A stretch of 64,000 bases of DNA from Prevotella sp. (lineage in GTDB: Bacteria > Bacteroidota > Bacteroidia > Bacteroidales > Bacteroidaceae). How positions within the stretch are numbered: position 1 is the stretch's first letter; every line of letters starts with the position of its first letter. The translations under genes were made by a program, and so were the position numbers. Below the pieces are notes generated by a model that saw only the letters and a program-made list of their open reading frames with translations, did not search any database and was not told where the DNA came from. The stretch lies in NCBI GenBank assembly GCA_017618275.1, contig JAFZUS010000003.1:1-64000 (forward strand), in the 5' to 3' direction. Shown here piece after piece: positions 1-6,252 of this stretch.

Positions 1-142
1 TACGTTCTTAGGAAAAGGGTCAACCACCTCAGGGAAAGTAGTCAACTGATCTCAGAGAGAGAAGTCAACCAAATCCGTACGGGTAGACAAGTGTTAAAAA
101 ACAAGGCCTAAAAAGAGTCAACCTTATTCAGGAAAAGGCAAG

Positions 143-316
143 TTATAACTCCTGACATTTAACTTCGTTGGCTTTATAGGTTGGAATGTAAGGGGGATAT
201 AGAACAGAAAACTATATAGTATTATTAAATTTATATATATTATAATATATATAAATTATATATGGGAATAAAATTCTAAATTCCAGAATTAAGATGTCAG
301 GTGTCAGGAGTTATAA
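143..316. repeat. MITE-like element with 15-bp terminal inverted repeats
   Basis: The sequence TTATAACTCCTGACA at 143-157 is repeated exactly in inverted orientation at 302-316. The 174-bp interval is AT-rich, holds a perfect 30-bp palindrome (228-257) and a second small inverted repeat at about 272-290. The heptamer TGTCAGG is doubled just inside the right end (295-301 and 302-308). There is no ORF inside and no clear target-site duplication outside. The structure fits a miniature transposable element or a recombination or regulatory site; its family is not recognised. Confidence 0.5.
228..257. repeat. Perfect 30-bp AT palindrome
   Basis: All 15 base pairs match across the centre at 242/243. 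The sequence contains only A and T. It lies at the middle of the MITE-like inverted-repeat element and could extrude as a cruciform or form an RNA hairpin. Confidence 0.8.
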
Positions 317-340
317 GTGAATAACTTCATGAAAAATTCG

Positions 341-348
341 TACCTTTG
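341..348 (+). promoter_or_regulatory. Bacteroidota -7 promoter motif
   Basis: TACCTTTG matches the TAnnTTTG consensus. No good TTG box lies 20 nt upstream. The motif runs into an 8-bp perfect inverted repeat (TTTGCAAC at 345-352 with GTTGCAAA at 356-363), which could be an operator or an RNA hairpin. Confidence 0.5.
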
Positions 349-391
349 CAACATAGTTGCAAAACAGACATCAGGCAACGAAATTTGCGGC

Positions 392-478
392 ATGGCCAAA
401 GAGAAAAATTTTCTTAGGCAACGAGATATTTTTTCTAGGCCTAAGCGCAAAAACGAGGAATCAAGGAATAGGTTTTAA
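392..478 (+). CDS. Possible 28-residue basic peptide
   Basis: An ATG at 392 opens 28 codons ending with TAA at 476-478. The peptide is rich in Arg, Lys and Asn and matches nothing I recognise. It lies about 40 nt downstream of a promoter-like motif, so it could be a leader peptide or simply chance within an untranslated leader. No strong ribosome-binding site is visible. Confidence 0.15.
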   Translation: MAKEKNFLRQRDIFSRPKRKNEESRNRF

Positions 479-520
479 GGACGCGGAAATATTTTTACAC
501 CCTTTAAATTTTAATTCATT

Positions 521-580
521 ATGGCAATGAAAGTTAAGGCAGTAGAGATAGTTTTTCTGATTTCTTTACACGCTTTTTAA
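521..580 (+). pseudogene. Possible 5-prime remnant of an HU-like DNA-binding protein gene
   Basis: An ATG at 521 gives a peptide starting MAMKVKAVE that stops after 19 codons. This opening resembles, from memory, the start of the Bacteroidota HU-related DNA-binding proteins, but the reading switches after residue 9 to an unrelated hydrophobic stretch. It would fit a gene start cut off by deletion, leaving its promoter and leader behind. The match is short and could be chance. Confidence 0.25.
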
Positions 581-591
581 AATAATATTCG

Positions 592-599
592 TATTTTTG
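592..599 (+). promoter_or_regulatory. Promoter motif for the sensor pair
   Basis: TATTTTTG fits TAnnTTTG. The likely transcription start would fall near 605, only a few bases before the ATG at 608, so the first sensor gene may have an almost leaderless transcript. No clear TTG box is seen. Confidence 0.4.
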
Positions 600-607
600 C
601 GGCTGAT

Positions 608-1972
608 ATGTCGAAAGTTACTACGTTTATCGCCAAGACCCTGTCTTTCAGGCTTAGTTTGAGGATCATCGCAGCCTTGGCCCTGTTGCTGATGCTGGCG
701 CTGACGACTATGTTCTATTTCTCGCGCAAGGCCGTGCGGGAGGAAGCCCTGCAGAACGCCGGACAGACACTGGAGGCGATGGTGGAACACATCGACAATA
801 TCTTGTTGAGCGTGGAGCAGGCGGCAGGCAATATCTACTGGAAAATGATGGAACGGACCAACCAGCCGGAACTCATGGAGACGTATGCGCAAAAACTCGA
901 GGAGTGCAATCCATATATCACGGACAGCCGGATCATCTGGGATGCTGACAGCAATACAGTACAGGCATTCGCGCAATGGACCACACCCCGCAAGGTGGGC
1001 AACAGCAAAGAGAATGCCGTGGTGACCTTTAGCCTGCCTTTCTACGACAAGGATCAGAAGTTGAACATTCTGGCTATCGACGTGTCACTGAATCTGCTGT
1101 CGAAGATCGTGCTGGAAGAGAAACCCTCGCCCAACTCCATCTGTGCCTTGTTGAATAAGGAAGGTACGCTCCTCGTCTACCCCGACAGCACCAGACTGAA
1201 CATGAAACTGATCTCGTTGGCAGAGATGCATGACCATTCATCGCTGATGGAGGCGGCAGAGGACATGCTGGCAGGTGAGACAGGCTACAAGGAAATCACA
1301 CTGGACGGGAATACGTGCTACGCCTTCTACAAGCCCTTCAAGCAGACAGAAGTAACGGGACGCGCCATGGCAGACTTAGGCTGGAGTGCAGGCATCATCT
1401 ACCCTGAAGAGGACATCTTCGGCAATTACAACCAACTGCTCTATACGGTACTCATCATCGCGGTGGTAGGACTGGGTCTGCTGCTGCTGTTCTGCCGTCT
1501 CTTCATACGCCACCAACTGCTGCCCCTGCGACAACTGGGAAAGACGGCCCAACTCATTGCAGAAGGTCATTACGATGAGACCATCCCTGAAAGCAAGAAC
1601 CAGGACGAGGTGGGGCGCCTGCAAAACCACTTCCATGAGATGCAGCAGTCGCTGGCCGTACACATGGGTGAACTGCAACAACTGTCGGACACCCTGAAGG
1701 AACGAGGCGAGGTGCTGCAGGCTGCCTACGAACAGGCACAGGGAGCAGACCGTATGAAGACAAACTTCCTCTACAACATGTCTGACCAGATGATAGTTCC
1801 TGTAAAAGGTGTCTTAGAGGGTGTCAAGACCATCTGTAACAACAGCAGTAATCTGACGAACGAGGAAACCGACGAGATGGTGGACGAAATCATGCGGCGC
1901 GGTGGAAAGGTGACGGCACTGCTGAACCAACTGATAACAGACTCGGAGAAGTTAATCGTGGAGAGTCATTAA
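608..1972 (+). CDS. Membrane sensor with degenerate histidine-kinase dimerisation region
   Basis: The 454-residue protein has a transmembrane helix at about 17-38, a periplasmic Cache-like sensor region, a second helix at about 283-303, a HAMP domain (about 304-356) and a coiled coil leading to a HisKA-like segment. In that segment the phospho-accepting histidine is replaced: the motif reads NMSDQMIVP with Asp393 where His should be. No HATPase domain follows. It therefore cannot act as a kinase by itself and may be a sensory partner of the complete kinase 5 bases downstream, whose architecture it copies. Only about 3 nt separate the predicted transcription start from the ATG. Confidence 0.75.
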   Translation: MSKVTTFIAKTLSFRLSLRIIAALALLLMLALTTMFYFSRKAVREEALQNAGQTLEAMVEHIDNILLSVEQAAGNIYWKMMERTNQPELMETYAQKLEECNPYITDSRIIWDADSNTVQAFAQWTTPRKVGNSKENAVVTFSLPFYDKDQKLNILAIDVSLNLLSKIVLEEKPSPNSICALLNKEGTLLVYPDSTRLNMKLISLAEMHDHSSLMEAAEDMLAGETGYKEITLDGNTCYAFYKPFKQTEVTGRAMADLGWSAGIIYPEEDIFGNYNQLLYTVLIIAVVGLGLLLLFCRLFIRHQLLPLRQLGKTAQLIAEGHYDETIPESKNQDEVGRLQNHFHEMQQSLAVHMGELQQLSDTLKERGEVLQAAYEQAQGADRMKTNFLYNMSDQMIVPVKGVLEGVKTICNNSSNLTNEETDEMVDEIMRRGGKVTALLNQLITDSEKLIVESH

Positions 1973-1977
1973 GAGAG

Positions 1978-3891
1978 ATGCGTAGAATCATACAACATAT
2001 CAAACAGTCGCTATCCTGGAAACTCAGTCTCGGCATCCTGCTGATGGCTATACCCATCTTCATGCTGTCGATTGGCATCCTGTTCCAACAGTCGAAAGAG
2101 CGTATCAAGGATGAGGCGACGAAGCATGCCACCAGCGTGCTGAACACCACGATGCAGCGCATCCACCGCTATATGAACATTGTTGAGACGGCAACCGACA
2201 TCAACGACTGGGAGGTGATAGCCCACATGGATCCTGACTCCATACTGTCCTATTCCCGATTCATTGTCATGCTCAACGGCCACATCGACGGATGCTCCAT
2301 CAGTTTCGAGCCGAACACGTTCCCGAAATATGGCAGACACTTCTCAGTCTATACCGTTAGGGAGGAAGACAGCGTGACCACCGTCATAGAGGAACCGTAT
2401 GAATATTTCGAGAAGGTTTGGTACAAGACACCACGCATGCACGGGAAGCCCTGCTGGGTGGTCTACTACGACGAGAGCGACTCGCTGGAACTGACCCTCG
2501 ACGGTATGATTGCCTCCTACAGCAAACCACTCTACAATGAGAACAAGCACTTCGTGGGTATCATCTCTACCGACCTCTCGCTGATACGACTCTCGAAGAT
2601 CATCACGGCAGAGACACCCTATCCCGACTCCTACTTCATCATGACTGGCGAGGAAGGGCGCTACTTCGTGCATCCCGACACCACACAGTTGTTCACCCAT
2701 ACCATCTTCCAAGATGCCGACCCACAGAAGAACTCCGACATTTTTGCCTTAGGACATGAGATGACCACAGGCAAAAAGGGCAGCATGAGTGTCAATATCG
2801 ACGGCAAGCCTTGTCTGGTTTGCTATCAGCCCGTGCCAGGCACCCCGTGTAGTCTCGCCCTCATCTGTCCGGAACGGAGCATCCTTCAGGGCTATAACCG
2901 CCTGAACTTCATCATCGGGCCACTCATCATCCTCGGTCTGCTGTTCATACTTCTATACTGCAGTTTCACCGTGGCCCACGCCATCCATCCACTCTACCGA
3001 CTGACGAGCAAGATACAGCGCATCGCCGAAGGACACTACGACGAACAAATCAAACAGAGCAAATACAACGATGTGGTGGGGCGCCTGCAAAACAATTTCG
3101 CCACCATGCAGGCGTCGTTGAGCAACCATCTGAATGACATCCAACAGATGAACGAAGAGACGGCGCGACGCAACGAGGAACTGGTGCGCACCAGTGAACT
3201 GGCCAAGGAAGCCGACAGACAGAAGTCGTTGTTTATCCAGAACGTGTCGCATCAGATCCGCACGCCCCTAAACATCATCATGGGCTTCGCACAGGTGCTG
3301 AAGGAAAGCAAGAGCGCCCTTCCGGAGGAAGAGACGAAGAGCGTCACAGAGATGATGAGACATAACGCCTTGTTGCTCTACCGCATGGTACTGATGCTCT
3401 GCGACAGTTCCGCCAAGGGTACCACCGAAGAACTCTATACGAACAGGAACGAGGAAGTGTCGTGCAACGAGATTGCCCACGAATGCATCGCCATGACTAA
3501 CTCACAATTCCCAGACCTGCCCATCAAGTTCTCAACAGATGTACCCGACGACTTCTGCATCACAACCAGTCATCTCTATCTGAAGCGCAGCATCCTCGAA
3601 CTACTCTACAATGCCGCCAGGTATTCCGACGGCCAGAACGTGTCGATACGTGTCAGCGAGATAGGATCCAAAATGCATTTCATCATTGAGGACACGGGGC
3701 CTGGCATACCCGAGGAAGATGTGAACCGCTTGTTCGAGAAGTTCACCAAGGTAAACGACCTCTCAGAAGGTCTCGGACTCGGCCTGGCACTATCCAAGCG
3801 ACATATCATCAACCTCGGAGGTGACATTTTCTTCGACCTCGACTACCAAGAAGGCTGTCGGTTCGTCATCGAACTGCCAAAGGTACGATAA
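1978..3891 (+). CDS. Cache-HAMP sensor histidine kinase
   Basis: This 637-residue membrane kinase has an N-terminal helix (about 14-34), a large extracytoplasmic Cache-type region, a second helix near 310-335, HAMP, then HisKA with the full motif NVSHQIRTPLN (His425) and a C-terminal HATPase with the N-box Asn in NAARYSD, DTGPGIP and a GLGLGLAL G-box. It is the complete version of the degenerate sensor immediately upstream (5-base gap, same operon). No response regulator is adjacent; the LuxR-type orphan regulator at 18164-18805 is one possible partner, which is inference only. It ends 6 bases from the convergent aldo/keto reductase gene. Confidence 0.85.
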   Translation: MRRIIQHIKQSLSWKLSLGILLMAIPIFMLSIGILFQQSKERIKDEATKHATSVLNTTMQRIHRYMNIVETATDINDWEVIAHMDPDSILSYSRFIVMLNGHIDGCSISFEPNTFPKYGRHFSVYTVREEDSVTTVIEEPYEYFEKVWYKTPRMHGKPCWVVYYDESDSLELTLDGMIASYSKPLYNENKHFVGIISTDLSLIRLSKIITAETPYPDSYFIMTGEEGRYFVHPDTTQLFTHTIFQDADPQKNSDIFALGHEMTTGKKGSMSVNIDGKPCLVCYQPVPGTPCSLALICPERSILQGYNRLNFIIGPLIILGLLFILLYCSFTVAHAIHPLYRLTSKIQRIAEGHYDEQIKQSKYNDVVGRLQNNFATMQASLSNHLNDIQQMNEETARRNEELVRTSELAKEADRQKSLFIQNVSHQIRTPLNIIMGFAQVLKESKSALPEEETKSVTEMMRHNALLLYRMVLMLCDSSAKGTTEELYTNRNEEVSCNEIAHECIAMTNSQFPDLPIKFSTDVPDDFCITTSHLYLKRSILELLYNAARYSDGQNVSIRVSEIGSKMHFIIEDTGPGIPEEDVNRLFEKFTKVNDLSEGLGLGLALSKRHIINLGGDIFFDLDYQEGCRFVIELPKVR

Positions 3892-3897
3892 ACCGTA

Positions 3898-4848
3898 TTA
3901 CGAATTCTTCCACCTGACGAACATCTGATCACCAATAATCTTCTGTACATCGGTGACCAGTTGGCTGTCCATCGGCTCGTCCACATACTGGATGTTCTTC
4001 AACACATTGTCTGGATTGGCACTGCTGAAGAGCGTCGTGGCAATACGGGGGTTCATACTTGTCGAGAACTGGATGGCGAGTTTTTCTATCGGATAGCCTT
4101 TCTCCTTGCAATAGGCGGCTGCTTCGGCGCAGGCCTTTTTCAGGTCGTAGCCGGCAGGATGCCAGCCGGGTGCGCCACGCTGCGACAACAGGCCCATCGA
4201 CAGCGGTGAGGCATTGATGACACCCACGCCATACTGCTCGAAGAAGCCGAGATAGTCGGCAAGCAACGTGTCGTTGAGACTGTAGTGACAGAAGTTCAGG
4301 ATACTCTCCACCGTACCTTTCTCGCAGTGCTCGATGACCCATTTCAGGTTCTCCGGCTGCAGGTCGGTGATTCCTACATGACCCACCACACCTTTCTTTC
4401 TCAGTTCCACGAGGGCAGGCAACGTCTCATCGACAACCTTTTGCAGACCGCCCTCCATACCAGCCTGAAACTCGATGTCATGCACGTTGATGAGGTCGAT
4501 ATAGTCCACATTCAGGCGTTCCATACTCTCATAGACACTCTCCGTGGCACGTTTACCGCTGTAGTCCCATGTGTTCACGCCGTCCTTGCCGTAGCGCCCC
4601 ACCTTCGTAGAGAGGTAATACTTGTCGCGGGGAATCTCCTTCAAGGCCTTACCCAACACGATCTCTGCCTTCAGATGACCATAATAGGGCGACACGTCGA
4701 TGAAGTTGATGCCGTTGTCGACAGCCACATGGACGGCACGGATGCCTTCCTCTTCGCGGATGCTGTGGAAGACGCCTCCTAATGAGGAGGCGCCAAAGGC
4801 GAGATTGGCCACCCGCATGCCGGTCTTTCCTATTTCATTGTATACCAT
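3898..4848 (-). CDS. Aldo/keto reductase in the GH43-GH8 xylan operon
   Basis: The 316-residue protein is a typical AKR barrel enzyme, resembling the branch that holds L-galactose/L-fucose dehydrogenases. The catalytic tetrad is visible: Asp51, Tyr56, Lys82 (LSTKVG) and His123 (INVHD). It should oxidise or reduce a sugar or aldehyde with NAD(P)H in the cytoplasm. The gene starts 2 bases after the stop of the GH8 xylanase gene, so it is almost certainly co-transcribed with two xylan-degrading enzymes. That suggests a role on a sugar released from xylan side chains, but the substrate cannot be read from sequence. Confidence 0.85.
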   Translation of the reverse strand: MVYNEIGKTGMRVANLAFGASSLGGVFHSIREEEGIRAVHVAVDNGINFIDVSPYYGHLKAEIVLGKALKEIPRDKYYLSTKVGRYGKDGVNTWDYSGKRATESVYESMERLNVDYIDLINVHDIEFQAGMEGGLQKVVDETLPALVELRKKGVVGHVGITDLQPENLKWVIEHCEKGTVESILNFCHYSLNDTLLADYLGFFEQYGVGVINASPLSMGLLSQRGAPGWHPAGYDLKKACAEAAAYCKEKGYPIEKLAIQFSTSMNPRIATTLFSSANPDNVLKNIQYVDEPMDSQLVTDVQKIIGDQMFVRWKNS

Positions 4849-4850
4849 AT

Positions 4851-6230
4851 TTATTTTTGTGGGGTGATGACACGGTAATTGCCGCTCAAGTGCATGAAGG
4901 CGAAGAGACGCAGCAGACCATCGTAATAAGCATCGAAATAGCCATCCTCGAACGGCTCATGCTTGGCATTCCAAAGTGCATCCACAAACTCCTTGCTCTT
5001 GTCGTGGCTACACATCATCGAGGCGGCGGCAGTCGTAGCCACCAGTCCGATGCTATGGCGCAACTTACGGAAACCGCCTGCGCCCAAGATCTCATTGCCC
5101 TCGGGGATGGAACCGTCGGGACGATACTGGTCGAGGAACGTATCGACACCCTGGCTGTAGAAGAAGTTCTGGATCTTCTCGCCATACTGTCGCTGCCACT
5201 CGCCGTCGGCACAACTCCACTCGTAGTCGAGGGTGATATTCATAGGCACACGCCAGGAGTCATAGCGGAAGTTATTGTTGCCGTTGCGAGGAGGTGTCTG
5301 GGGTGCCCCACCCTGCTGCTGACCCTGCGGTCTTCCCGGGAAGCGGAAACCCGCCATCTCTGAGCCGTCAAACTGGCACTGGTCGCCATTCAGACCCGTC
5401 TTCTCATTCGTACACTTATGCAGGAACTCACGACTCTTCTGCGCACACTCGTTCCAGAAGTCAGAGCGTCCGTCGTCACCCCACTTCGCCCAAACCTCAT
5501 AGAAAGCAGGGATATGATAGGAAGGATCTGTGAAACCTTGTCCGAAACCGTCAGGGGTGAAAGTGATGAGTTTCGTCTCGGGGTCGATGAGGTACATCTT
5601 CTGCGGACCTTGCTGTTGCTGTCCACCGCCAAAGCCTCCGAATCCTCCGAAACCGCCTGGTCTGGCCTCCGGGGTATATTCCTTCGGCTGGATGGCATTC
5701 AGGATGCGCTGGGCCTCAGCCTTGTAGTTGATGCCTGTATCGTTGCCCCAACGGTTGGAGGCAAAGATCAGCGCCGTGATAAAATAGAGTTCACCATCCG
5801 AGGCTGCACCTGCTGCATTCCGAGTACCATCGGTACGACAACTCCAGGCGAAATAACCCTCACGGATGCCGTCCTGATGCTGCATGTATTTCTTGGTCCA
5901 ACGCCACAGACGGTCGAAGATGTCCTTCTCACCAAACTGCACGGCAATCATCAGACCATAGGACATTCCCTCGGTGCGGGCATCATGGTTCTTGATGTCG
6001 GAGACATAACCCATCGAGTCGCCCACCTCGAAGTAACACTTGTTGGGACCACGGAACACATCATTGAACACTTCCTTCACCTTCGCATCGACATCAGCCT
6101 GCTTATAGCCCATCTCCACGAAGAGGTTACGGTATTTCCCTGTCTCAAAAGCACCTTTCTTCCAAGGTGTCAGTGCCATCATGCTGACAGTTATCGTCAA
6201 CAGTGAGGCCATCATAACTAATCTTTTCAT
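4851..6230 (-). CDS. GH8 reducing-end xylose-releasing exo-oligoxylanase
   Basis: The 459-residue protein starts at Met 6230 (MKRLVMMASLL), giving a signal peptide; a longer frame start at 6338 would run into the upstream gene and is rejected. The GH8 signature TEGMSYG places the general acid at Glu87. Sequence and context fit the Rex branch (removal of xylose from the reducing end of xylo-oligosaccharides). Two low-complexity inserts rich in Gly and Gln interrupt the barrel (GGFGGFGGFGGGQQQQ and a second Gln/Pro/Asn-rich stretch near residue 300); the frame stays open, so they are surface loops rather than errors. It is the second gene of the operon, 22 bases after the GH43 gene. Confidence 0.85.
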   Translation of the reverse strand: MKRLVMMASLLTITVSMMALTPWKKGAFETGKYRNLFVEMGYKQADVDAKVKEVFNDVFRGPNKCYFEVGDSMGYVSDIKNHDARTEGMSYGLMIAVQFGEKDIFDRLWRWTKKYMQHQDGIREGYFAWSCRTDGTRNAAGAASDGELYFITALIFASNRWGNDTGINYKAEAQRILNAIQPKEYTPEARPGGFGGFGGFGGGQQQQGPQKMYLIDPETKLITFTPDGFGQGFTDPSYHIPAFYEVWAKWGDDGRSDFWNECAQKSREFLHKCTNEKTGLNGDQCQFDGSEMAGFRFPGRPQGQQQGGAPQTPPRNGNNNFRYDSWRVPMNITLDYEWSCADGEWQRQYGEKIQNFFYSQGVDTFLDQYRPDGSIPEGNEILGAGGFRKLRHSIGLVATTAAASMMCSHDKSKEFVDALWNAKHEPFEDGYFDAYYDGLLRLFAFMHLSGNYRVITPQK

Positions 6231-6252
6231 CTTATTTTCACTTTTCACATTT

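Larger units (their letters stand above)
1..607. other. Gene-poor leader region with repeats
   Basis: No convincing full gene is visible here. The first 130 bases hold four GTCAAC motifs (starting at 19, 41, 64 and 117). One forward frame is open from the window edge to a TAA at 109-111 (36 codons, basic, unrecognised) and might be the end of a gene lying to the left. A MITE-like inverted-repeat element follows at 143-316, then a promoter-like motif at 341-348, a 28-codon ORF at 392-478 and a possible gene-start remnant at 521-580. A 7-bp stem (413-419 with 439-445) lies inside the small ORF. Confidence 0.6.

Noticed and set aside
1..111. Open frame at the left edge as a gene end
   Set aside because: The 36 visible codons match nothing I recognise, so it is not listed as a gene; sequence to the left would decide.
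19..122. GTCAAC copies as a CRISPR array
   Set aside because: The repeats are only six to seven bases long and the spacing is irregular (22, 23, 53); there are no cas genes.
228..257. AT palindrome as a replication origin
   Set aside because: No DnaA-box cluster and no replication genes nearby; a mobile or hairpin element explains it better.
5570..5680. Possible frameshift in the GH8 gene
   Set aside because: The frame stays open and recognisable GH8 sequence continues on both sides, so the repeats are true inserts.
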